DNA of 33,935 nt from the IMG/VR virus record IMGVR_UViG_3300042351_000503, positions 1 through 33,935 of that record; one strand, given 5' to 3'. The translations under genes and the position numbers were made by a program. Position 1 is the first letter of the stretch, and the number at the start of each line of letters is the position of its first letter. Positions 15,938 to 23,335 of this stretch are shown here, one piece after another. Under the pieces are notes generated by a model that was given only the letters and a program-made list of their open reading frames with translations, was not told the DNA's origin and did no database searches. This DNA is from a virus.

Positions 15938-16689
15938 TGACAGAGCTTCCATTAATATCATGTAAGATGATCACCTATGGAAGGGTAGATATGTTGGAGG
16001 AATCTTTATATAGTTTCCTCCATCAAGACTACAAAGGTCCAAAGGAACTTATTATAGTTAATGACTACCCTCTTCAGAAGTTAGTCTTTGATCATCCAGA
16101 AGTTACAATTGTAAATCTTGACAAAACCTTCCCTATAATTGGTGATAAAGAGAATTACGCTACAAACTTATGTAAAGGAGAAATCATCTGTCAATGGGAC
16201 GATGATGATATTGCACTACCCAATCATTTAGATAATATATATAAGCACTTCACAGATGATGTAAATATTCTACACTGGAAGACTGGTGTTCTTTATAATG
16301 AACCAAATATTACAGCTGTCACTTGGATTGGGAATTCAGGAATTGTTTTTAGAAAGTCTGCATGGAAAGCTATTGGAGGACATCCAATAGAGAATGCAGG
16401 ATATGACATGACATTCATTGAAAGATTACATAAATATGGAGGAAAACTCTTTGTTGAGATGCCTAAAGAAGATGCTAGTTGGTTCTATATGTGGGGAGGA
16501 CGTGGTTACCACATGAGTGGACAAGGTCACGATGTGGCTGGTAAACCTAACGTAATAGAAAGACATAGTATTCATATAGAGAACTTAAGAAAACAAAAGA
16601 AGATTCCTACAGGAGAAGTTAATCTAAATCCTAATTGGAAGAAAGACTACTCACAAATGCTAAAAGACTATATCAATGCAAATAAATAG
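15937..16689 (+). CDS. Family 2 glycosyltransferase
   Basis: The start at 15937 makes a TAATG overlap with the previous stop; an in-frame ATG six bases upstream is the alternative. The protein has a GT-A fold of GT2 type: ISCKMITYGRVDMLEESLYS and SFLHQDYKGPKELIIVND in the nucleotide-binding half, then NLCKGEIICQWDDDDIALPN with the metal-binding acidic cluster. Later, WIGNSGIVFRKSAWKAIGGH and AGYDMTFIERL form the acceptor side. It transfers a sugar from a nucleotide sugar to an unknown acceptor. It leads a cassette with a methyltransferase and another transferase, all overlapping, which suggests joint modification of a phage protein, DNA or host surface glycan. Confidence 0.87.
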   Translation: MTELPLISCKMITYGRVDMLEESLYSFLHQDYKGPKELIIVNDYPLQKLVFDHPEVTIVNLDKTFPIIGDKENYATNLCKGEIICQWDDDDIALPNHLDNIYKHFTDDVNILHWKTGVLYNEPNITAVTWIGNSGIVFRKSAWKAIGGHPIENAGYDMTFIERLHKYGGKLFVEMPKEDASWFYMWGGRGYHMSGQGHDVAGKPNVIERHSIHIENLRKQKKIPTGEVNLNPNWKKDYSQMLKDYINANK

Positions 16690-17332
16690 TATATCAATTG
16701 ATTCAACTAATTCTATTACAGAATTATGTCTTCTTGGAGTGAAATATCCAACAGATAAATCTCCATACAACACTGATCAGAATTTACATAAACATGCCTA
16801 CACATCTATTTACAATCTATTATTCTCTAACATTAGATATAATGATTTACGTATAGGAGAGTTAGGTATATTAGAAAATCATTCTATGCTTTCTTGGAGA
16901 GAGTTCTTTCCTAATGCTAAGCTATATGGATTTGAATGGTTTGATAGTAGATTGGATAAAGCAATTGGTGATGGTATTCCAAATTGTACTTACACTAAAA
17001 TGAATGTCACTGATTCTAAATCTATTGAACAAGGACTATCAAATGCAGGAAGTGATTTTGATATACTAATGGATGATTCTACACATGTATTTGAAGACCA
17101 GATTAAGTTTATCAATGTAGCGTATAAACATTTGAAGCCTGGAGGATTTCTAATTGTAGAAGATATATTCATTAATGCTAATGAAGAAGATTATTCTAAA
17201 CAATTAAGTCATCTATCAGATTATTTCTCTTCTGCTACATTCATATTTGCTAATCATGATTTAAAATATTCTCCTGGATGGAATAACGATAAACTTCTTG
17301 TATTACATAGAAATAATAAACCATGTTCTTAA
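16676..17332 (+). CDS. SAM-dependent methyltransferase
   Basis: This 218-residue protein has a class I Rossmann layout: YNDLRIGELGILENHSMLSW for motif I (GELG), NAKLYGFEWFD for the strand-2 acidic position, then FDILMDDSTHVFEDQIKFI and KPGGFLIVEDIF. The arrangement with DDSTH and 'LKPGGfliVED' resembles sugar O-methyltransferases of the macrocin/MycE type, which fits its place between two glycosyltransferases. It overlaps the GT2 gene by 14 bases and the next gene by 10. The substrate is unknown; methylation of a transferred sugar is inferred. Confidence 0.82.
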   Translation: MQINSISIDSTNSITELCLLGVKYPTDKSPYNTDQNLHKHAYTSIYNLLFSNIRYNDLRIGELGILENHSMLSWREFFPNAKLYGFEWFDSRLDKAIGDGIPNCTYTKMNVTDSKSIEQGLSNAGSDFDILMDDSTHVFEDQIKFINVAYKHLKPGGFLIVEDIFINANEEDYSKQLSHLSDYFSSATFIFANHDLKYSPGWNNDKLLVLHRNNKPCS

Positions 17333-17862
17333 ATATCATTACTCCTTGCTCAAGACCACAAAATTTAGAAATTATCTCTAATAGTATAAATATTCCTAAA
17401 GATCAATATAGATGGATAGTGGTATTCGATCTATTAGAAGCACCAGCTAACATTCCTGACAACTGTGAATGGTATGCTATTAAAGATGGTAATAGTATGT
17501 CTGGTAATGCTCAGAGAAACTTTGCTCTTAATCTTGTTACACATGGACATATATATTTCAATGATGATGATACAATAATGCATCCTGATCTATGGGAGAA
17601 TATAAAAGACGAAGATGATGAAGACTTTATTTCTTTTAAACAAACTAACAAAGATGGTAGTATTAGATTAGAAGCAGTTAATATATCTGTAGGAACTATA
17701 GACAGTCACAACTTCGTTACATCTGTAGAATGTGTAGGAGATACACGATGGGTGTTAAATAGATATGATGCTGATGGAGTGTTTGCATATGAGTGCTATC
17801 AGAAAGCAAAGAATAAGTCATATATCAATAAGGTGTTGTCAGTGTACAACACTCTTAAATAA
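17323..17862 (+). CDS. GT-A glycosyltransferase-like protein (179 aa)
   Basis: The N-terminus FLNIITPCSRPQNLEIIS is the typical first strand of GT2-like transferases. SGNAQRNFALNLVTHGHIYF then NDDDTIMHPDLWENI gives the nucleotide-binding and DDD metal site. The protein is shorter than usual and may have a minimal acceptor domain. It is the last gene on the + strand before the bidirectional terminator. Together with the GT2 and methyltransferase genes it forms a cassette likely transcribed from the recA unit. Confidence 0.78.
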   Translation: MFLNIITPCSRPQNLEIISNSINIPKDQYRWIVVFDLLEAPANIPDNCEWYAIKDGNSMSGNAQRNFALNLVTHGHIYFNDDDTIMHPDLWENIKDEDDEDFISFKQTNKDGSIRLEAVNISVGTIDSHNFVTSVECVGDTRWVLNRYDADGVFAYECYQKAKNKSYINKVLSVYNTLK

Positions 17863-17871
17863 AGAAACAAA

Positions 17872-17895
17872 AAAGCCTCCAATCAAGGAGGCTTT
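17872..17895. terminator. Bidirectional terminator between converging gene blocks
   Basis: AAAGCCTCC (17872-17880) pairs perfectly with GGAGGCTTT (17887-17895) over AATCAA. An A-run precedes it and T-rich sequence follows, so it has the shape of an intrinsic terminator on both strands. It separates all + strand genes from all - strand genes of the window. Confidence 0.9.
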
Positions 17896-17896
17896 A

Positions 17897-18058
17897 TTAT
17901 TTTGATAAACTTTTCTTTTTCATTGGTTGTTGAGCTGAGGTTCTTCGTATCTTATCATCCATAGCTTTATTCTGAGAGAATGGTTTATCCTTCTTAGGAA
18001 TTGCAACCTTTGGTGCTTTTCTTGGTGCACCTGACTTTTTAGCTTTGCCTGATGTCAT
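17897..18058 (-). CDS. Small very basic protein (53 aa)
   Basis: The reading frame runs from ATG (18056-18058, reverse) to TAA at 17897. The product begins MTSGKAKKSGAPRKAPKVAI and ends QPMKKKSLSK; about a quarter of residues are Lys or Arg. It is the last - strand gene before the terminator and one base from its upstream neighbour. It resembles the other Lys-rich small proteins of this cluster in composition but lacks their KA[QK]xG motif. It may be a DNA-binding virion component; the function is unknown. Confidence 0.68.
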   Translation of the reverse strand: MTSGKAKKSGAPRKAPKVAIPKKDKPFSQNKAMDDKIRRTSAQQPMKKKSLSK

Positions 18059-18059
18059 A

Positions 18060-18779
18060 TTATTTGCAGCCATATTTGCATTTTTTCATCGAAGCACCAC
18101 TCTTAGCTTTCTTTGTAGCAGCTGTAATAATATCAGCTCTTGTTACTCCAGGATTTTTATCAAATCCAGCTTTAACAGATTTCATTCCTAATGAAGTTCC
18201 TGTTTTAGCTTTCTTCATCATTGAGTTTTTCATCATTGTTCCATTAGGCATTCTATGCATACCAGCTTTTTTCTTAGCTACCACTTTACCACCTTTTTTC
18301 ATAGAACCACTAAACATTTTTGAAATTTTACCCATTCCACCTCCTTCAGCTCCACCTTTTCCACCACCACCTCCTAGTAATCCTCCAAGCATACCTCCTC
18401 CTCCACCACCACCAAGCAATCCACCAAGCATACCACCACCTCCAGCACCTCCTAGTAGACTACCTAAAAATGCTTTATTAACAGTTTTACCTGTTTTAGC
18501 TTTACTAATAGTTCCACCTTTTTTCATTGGTGTTCTTTTCATTAATGGTTTTTTTGGATTTAGTTTTTTCATAGGTTTTGGTTTTTTAGGATTCAAATAT
18601 TCAAAATCTTTAGGATTTTTCTTTACATCTTTCTTAGAAATTTGTACACCTGTTGCATATACTCCATCTCTGCCACTTAGATCGTGACGTGGTATTGGTA
18701 ATCCTTTTGCTGTCGCAAAAGAATTTACTTCTTTTGTGCCACTTTGGGCTTTTTTAATAGGTCTTTTTATTGTTGCCAT
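18060..18779 (-). CDS. Lys/Gly-rich protein with Gly-Leu tandem repeat and KA[QK]xG motifs
   Basis: This 239-residue very basic protein carries KKAQSGT (9-15), SKAKTGK (92-98), KKAKTGT (189-195) and KKAKSGA (223-229), often preceded by GG as in MKKGGTISKAKTG. Residues 105-149 form a Gly-rich stretch with two near-identical MLGGLLGGGGG units. The C-terminus has C-x3-C (CKYGC). A proline-rich frame on the opposite strand is only its mirror. No known family is recognised. The same motif in neighbouring basic proteins suggests a common virion destination or processing step, which is inference. Confidence 0.72.
   Translation of the reverse strand: MATIKRPIKKAQSGTKEVNSFATAKGLPIPRHDLSGRDGVYATGVQISKKDVKKNPKDFEYLNPKKPKPMKKLNPKKPLMKRTPMKKGGTISKAKTGKTVNKAFLGSLLGGAGGGGMLGGLLGGGGGGGMLGGLLGGGGGKGGAEGGGMGKISKMFSGSMKKGGKVVAKKKAGMHRMPNGTMMKNSMMKKAKTGTSLGMKSVKAGFDKNPGVTRADIITAATKKAKSGASMKKCKYGCK
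18360..18431 (-). repeat. Tandem repeat encoding MLGGLLGGGGG units
   Basis: Two adjacent copies, of 39 and 33 bases, encode MLGGLLGGGGGGG and MLGGLLGGGGG within the Gly-rich protein. The surrounding GGAGGGG and KGGAEGGG extend the low-complexity tract to about 18333-18467. Such repeats can vary in number between isolates. Confidence 0.8.
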
Positions 18780-18799
18780 GATATATATTTTTTATGTGA

Positions 18800-19069
18800 T
18801 TAACAATTCCATTTTCTAAGAGCAAGAGTTTTTCTTGTAGGCTTGCCATTAGGTTTTTTAGCAGGACCTTTTACTCCTGACATTCTTGCACAGAAAGATT
18901 TACGTCTTTTTGCATCTTTACTTCCAGCTTTAAGCTTAGAAGGTTTTGTTGTTACAGCCATTTTAAGTTTGCTACCAGGATTCTGCTTTCTATAAGAAGC
19001 TACACCTTTAGCGTTTAGACCACCAGAAGGATTTTTTCCTTCTTTCTTTTGCCATGCTGCACTTGCCAT
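18800..19069 (-). CDS. Conserved small basic phage protein (89 aa, DUF6321-like)
   Basis: The sequence contains SAAWQKKEGKNPSGGLNAKG at 3-22, then SYRKQNPGSKLK, then AKRRKSFCARMSG and a terminal ALRKWNC. I know this arrangement ('AWqrkEGKNp.GGLN..Gr.sY....pGS.Lk ... R..SFCARM.G ... lr.WnC') from many tailed phages; I believe it is the family named DUF6321. No role has been established that I know of. It shares the TAATG junction with the next gene in the cluster of basic, probably virion-associated proteins. Confidence 0.83.
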   Translation of the reverse strand: MASAAWQKKEGKNPSGGLNAKGVASYRKQNPGSKLKMAVTTKPSKLKAGSKDAKRRKSFCARMSGVKGPAKKPNGKPTRKTLALRKWNC

Positions 19070-19755
19070 TATTTCTTAGATTTAGCTTTAATCTTTTTCT
19101 CTTGAACTAACATTTGTTTTGTAGGTTTCTTACCAGATCCTTTGTTAGCTCTTATATTATCCCACAATCCACGTTTAGAATAAGAACCATCAGCACGTTT
19201 AATCATTGCACCAGACTTAGCTTTTGCAATAGTTCCACCATTTTTTCTATTTCTTTCGTCTTTCAATCTTTTTGCATTTTTTCTTGCTGATCCAGAACAT
19301 CCTCCACCACTAGTAGGAAGACCTCTTTTTTGACAGCTCTCATCTACTACATCAGGTTTTCTTGCAGCTTCTTTTTGTGCTTGAGCATCATTAGCAGCTA
19401 ATTGTGCAGGAGTGAGTCCTGTAGCTTGTACTCTTTGATTTGTAGAAAAGTTTTTCAATAAACCTGTAAGAGAATCTTTTTCTCTACGTAATTGAGGAGT
19501 GAGTGGTGTACTACCAACTTTCTTTCTAAAATCTGTAAGATTTTGTCTAAGTCTGGTTTGTTCCTTTATCTTATCTAGTGTAGTTCCTTCCTGAGCTTTT
19601 TTAATCACTCTACCACCAGTCTTCAATGTACTTCCTTTGAATGGACCTTTCTTTTTTACAAGAGGACCATTAGGAACAGGAGTAATCTTACCACCTTTGC
19701 GTAGTACACCAGGGCCTACATATGCTGTAGCTTTCTGAGGATTCATCTTAGACAT
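19069..19755 (-). CDS. Lys-rich protein with GGxxxKA[QK]xG motifs (228 aa)
   Basis: A basic protein opening MSKMNPQKATAYVGPGVLRK, rich in Lys, Gly, Pro and Arg. It carries GGRVIKKAQEGT and GGTIAKAKSGA, the motif shared with the neighbouring genes, and a short Cys pair (ESCQKRGLPTSGGGCSG) near residue 140. A helical middle (PAQLAANDAQAQKEAARK) separates disordered basic ends. The function is unknown; a virion-internal or head-associated protein is my best inference. Confidence 0.72.
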   Translation of the reverse strand: MSKMNPQKATAYVGPGVLRKGGKITPVPNGPLVKKKGPFKGSTLKTGGRVIKKAQEGTTLDKIKEQTRLRQNLTDFRKKVGSTPLTPQLRREKDSLTGLLKNFSTNQRVQATGLTPAQLAANDAQAQKEAARKPDVVDESCQKRGLPTSGGGCSGSARKNAKRLKDERNRKNGGTIAKAKSGAMIKRADGSYSKRGLWDNIRANKGSGKKPTKQMLVQEKKIKAKSKK

Positions 19756-19773
19756 TATTTCCTTTTATTAGAT

Positions 19774-20280
19774 TTAGCAATCTTCTTGAATGTTTTTATA
19801 TTTATTAAGATATTCTAGTAATCTTTCTGCTGTATTGATGTTATCGTCAATTTGTCCAAGAAATCTATTACAGTTTCCACATAATAGTCCTCTTACTTCT
19901 CCAGTTTTATGACAATGATCAACAGCTAATGATCGATCTAGTTTATCTTCATGTATATGACAAATGTAACATTTGTGATTTTGTTCAGATAACATTTGAT
20001 TATATCTATCAGAAGTAATTCCATACTTCTTTTTTAATAAATGGGATCTTTGTTTATCTAAATCATATCTAGAGTTACTTCTATCTCTATAACATTGTTT
20101 ACAATATGAATGAGCTTTTCCAAACTCTGAATTTAATAACCAATCTTTACATGAATTACACCATTTAAATCCTTGATCTATTTTTATCTGTTTTTCTTGT
20201 TCAATAAGAATAAGTTCAGATACTGTAATTCCTCTAAGCTTAGCTCTTCTACTAACATTTCTAATATTAGAACTCTTCAT
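19774..20280 (-). CDS. Endonuclease VII-like HNH nuclease
   Basis: This 168-residue protein has an N-terminal basic helical part, then CNSCKDWLLNSEFGK with CKQC (zinc site), and a C-terminal domain. That domain has HKCYICHI, SLAVDHCHKTGEVRGLLCGN and CNRFLGQIDDN, the signature of the recombination endonuclease VII family (T4 gp49-like HNH/ββα-metal fold). Free-standing copies in phages are often mobile. It sits inside a row of small basic virion-type genes whose spacing is otherwise tight, which suggests insertion. T4 endonuclease VII itself resolves branched DNA before packaging, so a resident function is also possible. Confidence 0.85.
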   Translation of the reverse strand: MKSSNIRNVSRRAKLRGITVSELILIEQEKQIKIDQGFKWCNSCKDWLLNSEFGKAHSYCKQCYRDRSNSRYDLDKQRSHLLKKKYGITSDRYNQMLSEQNHKCYICHIHEDKLDRSLAVDHCHKTGEVRGLLCGNCNRFLGQIDDNINTAERLLEYLNKYKNIQEDC

Positions 20281-20441
20281 TATTTGTTTTTCTTTTTCTT
20301 AGCTATTGCTTTAAAAGTTTTTGCAAGGGTGCGAGCTCTACCAGTACAACCAGGTTTAGTGATTGGTGTACATTTACCAGCAGTGCCACGCTTCTTGATA
20401 GAAGCTGCAGCTTTCTGCATCCATTTTTTATCAGTGGCCAT
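20280..20441 (-). CDS. Conserved small basic phage protein (53 aa)
   Basis: The frame from ATG (20439-20441, reverse) to TAA at 20280 encodes KWMQKAAASIKKRGTAGKC, then TPITKPGCTGRARTLAKTFK and a Lys-rich end. I recall the 'W...A..SIK.RGT.GkcTp.tk.GCtgRAkaLAktFk.mak' pattern from many phages of aquatic bacteria; its role is unknown. The stop overlaps the start of the endonuclease VII-like gene by one base. Confidence 0.78.
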   Translation of the reverse strand: MATDKKWMQKAAASIKKRGTAGKCTPITKPGCTGRARTLAKTFKAIAKKKKNK

Positions 20442-20443
20442 TA

Positions 20444-21085
20444 TTACTTCTTTTTAATAGACATTCCTCTTTTAGCCATCTTTGTAGCACCAAGTTGTTT
20501 GTCTTTAGTAAGAGTAGCTTTTCCTTTAGCACCTGCTAAGGTTTTCTTTTGAACTTTTGTAAATGCTCCTTTAGGATCGATGCCTTTATCTCTTTTGTTA
20601 GATGCACTAAGTGCAGATAAAGAACCACCATTTTTCATCTTCATCGTTTTTATTTTATTCATATTAGATTTTAAAGCTTTATTTAAAGTTTTATTTTTAA
20701 TTGCTTTTGTTGCATCAAGTTTTTTTCTAGCAGTACTAATAGAATCTTTTGTTTTTTCTATTTTATCAAATAAAGGTTTTGGATCAGAATACTTTGCTAT
20801 TCCATTTTGTGCTTTTTTTACAGGGCCACCAGTTTTTCTTTCATCAATGGTTGATTTTTTTCCAAACTTCTTATCATGAGCAGCTTGTAAATCTTTCATT
20901 TGGCTCATACGTCCACCACCAAATCCTCCATTATACTGATTATTTCTTGGGCTGCTTCCACCTAATGTATCTCTAGCTATATCCATGTTAGAGATGCCAC
21001 CTTCGTTTTTATACTTATCTACATAAGCTTTCATTACTGATTTCCCTTTTTGAGCTTTAGGAGCTGCTTTTTTCATTGTTGCCAT
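20444..21085 (-). CDS. Lys-rich protein with KAQxG motifs (213 aa)
   Basis: A basic protein beginning MATMKKAAPKAQKGKSVMKA, with TGGPVKKAQNGIAK near residue 90 and MKNGGSLSALSAS later, ending MAKRGMSIKKK. The middle is helical (DKIEKTKDSISTARKKLDAT). Its N-terminus resembles MATIKRPIKKAQSGT of the protein encoded at 18060-18779, so the two may share ancestry. Its start overlaps the upstream gene by 29 bases. Virion association is inferred from composition and context. Confidence 0.72.
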   Translation of the reverse strand: MATMKKAAPKAQKGKSVMKAYVDKYKNEGGISNMDIARDTLGGSSPRNNQYNGGFGGGRMSQMKDLQAAHDKKFGKKSTIDERKTGGPVKKAQNGIAKYSDPKPLFDKIEKTKDSISTARKKLDATKAIKNKTLNKALKSNMNKIKTMKMKNGGSLSALSASNKRDKGIDPKGAFTKVQKKTLAGAKGKATLTKDKQLGATKMAKRGMSIKKK

Positions 21086-21275
21086 AGCGTTTAAATGTTA
21101 TATTAGGTTTAACGATTATATCTTTGTGAGTGTATTGCCACATCTCACCTGTAGTGTTTAGTATAATTGTATAGATGGTATCTGTCTCATGACCATAATC
21201 AGTCACAAAAAGTATTATCCCATCTCCCTTGGGTGTTATAACATCTATTCTATTCTTTGGCTCGTATATTCTCAT
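21057..21275 (-). CDS. Hypothetical small protein (72 aa)
   Basis: The product is β-rich (RIYEPKNRIDVITPKGDGII, then EMWQYTHKDIIVKPNITFKR) and looks like a small barrel such as an SH3-like fold. It overlaps the downstream Lys-rich gene by 29 bases. No family recognised. Confidence 0.65.
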   Translation of the reverse strand: MRIYEPKNRIDVITPKGDGIILFVTDYGHETDTIYTIILNTTGEMWQYTHKDIIVKPNITFKRYGNNEKSSS

Positions 21276-21296
21276 AGAGAAGTGCTTTGATTATCT

Positions 21297-21327
21297 ATAT
21301 GTGGTTCTTAATCACCCAACCACACAT
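21297..21327 (-). other. Intergenic hairpin
   Basis: On the - strand ATGTGTGGTT pairs with AACCACATAT (10 bp, one G-T) around an 11-base loop, between the gene ending at 21334 and the one starting at 21275. No U-run follows, so it is more likely an mRNA-processing or attenuation element than a simple terminator. Confidence 0.45.
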
Positions 21328-21333
21328 TGTGTT

Positions 21334-21579
21334 TTACAACTTCTCCATTGGAGGAGCGTCAACAGCTGGAGCTTCCTTAACAACGTCAGCTTCTACAGCA
21401 GCAGCCATTACAGCTTCAATTGCAGCGTTAGCTTGTTGTGCTAAAATAATTTTTGCAGCCTCTTCTGTGTTCAGAATGCTTCGCAATGTGTTTAATACTA
21501 GACCAAATTGAGCTCCAGTTAACTCAAATTTGTCTTCAGGTCCCCAAGAGTATCTCTTGTTTGGATCGTACTGTGCCAT
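21334..21579 (-). CDS. Conserved small phage protein (81 aa)
   Basis: This begins MAQYDPNKRYSWGPEDKFEL followed by TGAQFGLVLNTLRSILNTEE, a pattern I recall from phages of Bacteroidota without a known role. The second half is an Ala/Val-rich helix (EAAKIILAQQANAAIEAVMA) ending in an acidic Pro-containing tail. It has its own leader with a promoter-like element and hairpin about 45-60 bases upstream and could be abundantly expressed. Confidence 0.75.
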   Translation of the reverse strand: MAQYDPNKRYSWGPEDKFELTGAQFGLVLNTLRSILNTEEAAKIILAQQANAAIEAVMAAAVEADVVKEAPAVDAPPMEKL

Positions 21580-21613
21580 AATGTGTTGGTTTTTAAAATG
21601 ATCAGTAAATGTA

Positions 21614-21641
21614 TATAAGTATTTCTACTTATACAAATTTA
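21614..21641 (-). promoter_or_regulatory. Promoter-like TAAATTTGTATAA overlapping a GAAA hairpin
   Basis: On the - strand TAAATTTGTATAA (reverse of 21629-21641) is identical to the element before recA. It runs into TATAAGTA-GAAA-TACTTATA, an 8-bp stem with a GNRA loop at 21614-21633. It lies between the collagen-like gene and the gene starting at 21579. It may be a promoter, an intercistronic stem, or both. Confidence 0.4.
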
Positions 21642-21644
21642 TTT

Positions 21645-22580
21645 TTAGCCAACTTGGTTCACTGTTACAATAAGACCAGGAATAGCAGGAACAGTTCCTG
21701 AAGCTGCAGCTGATGTTATTGATATTGCGTTGTTTACATTACTATTTATTTCCCATTTAAGTTGTACATATTCATTAGCCACTGTAGTTTTAAAGAAAAA
21801 GTTCCATGCTGCTACAACATATACAGAGTTAGAAGGAAAACCTAATTGTGATGCACTAATAGGTACATCAAGACCATTTTGTGATAACCAAATGTGTGCA
21901 TGTGTGGCAGTGTTACCAGCATTTTTTACCATCTGTGCACTAAATTGTATATTATATACACCAGGATTAGCTATAGTTACTCTATTTCCAGAAGTGATAG
22001 ACACTCCACTGTTCCATACATTTGAATTACCAATGTTCATTGTAAGAACATCTCCTGCATTTCCTGTTTGGTTTGTTGTATCATAGAAAGATCCTAAATA
22101 ACCAAATCCACCTGCAACACCCTGAATTCCCTGCACCCCTTGAATACCTTGTTCACCCTGTGGTCCCTGTATTCCTTGTATTCCCTGATCACCTTGAGGA
22201 CCTTTTATATCTCCAGCATCAAACCATGCTGTACCATTCCATGTCATTAGAGAACCATCAGATAAAAGAATCCATGCATCACCTATATTAGCTCCAGGTA
22301 AAGAGCCTGCACCAGCATTAAATGCTGCTAAGTCTGCATATGAACCAAGAAGTGTAACAGAATTACCTGCTGTTCCTTGTTCTCCTGTTTCTCCCTGAAT
22401 ACCTTGTGGACCTTCAACACCCTGTGGGCCTTGAACTCCTTGAATTCCTTGAGGACCTTGTGGACCAACCACTGTACTAGCTAACTTCTTAATGAGTTCA
22501 TCAAGATTAAGCCAACCTTTGTATCCTTTACATGGAACACAAAGTTGTTCCCAAAATCCTGTTTTTATAAATGTAGGCAT
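21645..22580 (-). CDS. Collagen-like tail fibre or adhesin with C1q/TNF-like head
   Basis: This 311-residue protein begins with the module MPTFIKTGFWEQLCVPCKGY, then GWLNLDEL, shared with the next gene. Gly-X-Y collagen repeats follow at about 39-70 and 127-156, separated by a small domain (DAWILLSDGSLMTWNGTAWF) that is often found between collagen tracts in phages. The C-terminal about 150 residues have the jelly-roll pattern of C1q/TNF-like trimeric heads (RVTIANPGVYNIQFSAQMVK). It is predicted to be a trimeric fibre binding the cell surface. Confidence 0.85.
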   Translation of the reverse strand: MPTFIKTGFWEQLCVPCKGYKGWLNLDELIKKLASTVVGPQGPQGIQGVQGPQGVEGPQGIQGETGEQGTAGNSVTLLGSYADLAAFNAGAGSLPGANIGDAWILLSDGSLMTWNGTAWFDAGDIKGPQGDQGIQGIQGPQGEQGIQGVQGIQGVAGGFGYLGSFYDTTNQTGNAGDVLTMNIGNSNVWNSGVSITSGNRVTIANPGVYNIQFSAQMVKNAGNTATHAHIWLSQNGLDVPISASQLGFPSNSVYVVAAWNFFFKTTVANEYVQLKWEINSNVNNAISITSAAASGTVPAIPGLIVTVNQVG

Positions 22581-22592
22581 GTCTTTTATTTA

Positions 22593-23042
22593 TTAGTTGT
22601 ATACTCTGATTTCAATTGTTGAAAGAGCACCTATGCCATCAGCAAATGCATTTGTTGTTGCATTTTTAATTACAATACGTCTCTCATTATTATTTGCAGA
22701 TCCAGCATAGTTTACTTGAGAAACATAACGACCATCAGCATCTGTTCCATATAAAGTTAAAAAGATTAATGTCTTATTAACTGGAAACGCACCATTTAAA
22801 GTAATGTCATAAGCTCCTGCTGTTCCAGCTCTTGTCCATACTGGTACTCCACCTAACGTATTGTCAACAACAGTGGGCACTGGATCATTTGTACCACTCT
22901 GTGTAAGAAGAGCTGTATAAACTCTATATGCAGGAGCAGGAAGTAAACTTGTTATTAATTGATCTAAATTTAACCATCCCTTATATCCTCTACAAGGTTT
23001 ACATAATTGTTCCCAGAAACCTGCTTTAATAAATGTTGCCAT
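22593..23042 (-). CDS. Adhesin or fibre protein sharing the FIKxGFWEQLC module
   Basis: This 149-residue protein has the N-terminus MATFIKAGFWEQLCKPCRGY, then GWLNLDQLI, nearly identical to that of the collagen-like protein. The rest is a single β-rich domain without collagen repeats (VPVWTRAGTAGAYDITLNGA, ending STIEIRVYN). It looks like a short version of the same appendage, or an alternative tip on the same anchor. The anchoring role of the module is inferred from its reuse. Confidence 0.75.
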   Translation of the reverse strand: MATFIKAGFWEQLCKPCRGYKGWLNLDQLITSLLPAPAYRVYTALLTQSGTNDPVPTVVDNTLGGVPVWTRAGTAGAYDITLNGAFPVNKTLIFLTLYGTDADGRYVSQVNYAGSANNNERRIVIKNATTNAFADGIGALSTIEIRVYN

Positions 23043-23044
23043 TG

Positions 23045-23335
23045 TTATTCTTCGTTTAATGTTATTTCAAATACTATTGTACCAGAACTTTTTATTGATT
23101 TAGAAAGATCAAGCTTTATTCTAAACATGTTGTGGAACTTTAAAATCTCCTCAAGAAGCATAGGAATATACTTTGGGAGACTTGGTGCTAATCGAAACCT
23201 GTAAGAGTTTGTGTTCTTTGTTATTTCGAGACTTGATAGTTCATCTACAGAGTTTATGATTCCCTCAAGATGTGCAAGATACAACGTGTCGTTGTCCTGC
23301 ATCACCTTTGGAAAGAATCTTTTATTCACTTGCAT
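23045..23335 (-). CDS. Hypothetical protein (96 aa)
   Basis: An α/β pattern with a helical middle (PKYIPMLLEEILKFHNMFRI) and a β end (SGTIVFEITLNEE). No family recognised. It is adjacent (0-2 bases) to both neighbours, so it belongs to the same transcript as the ferritin-like and fibre genes. Confidence 0.68.
   Translation of the reverse strand: MQVNKRFFPKVMQDNDTLYLAHLEGIINSVDELSSLEITKNTNSYRFRLAPSLPKYIPMLLEEILKFHNMFRIKLDLSKSIKSSGTIVFEITLNEE

Noticed and set aside
18052-18687. Long + strand frame with proline-rich repeats
   Set aside because: It is the exact antisense of the Gly/Lys-rich gene on the - strand; the proline runs mirror glycine codons, and the flanking genes all run on the - strand.
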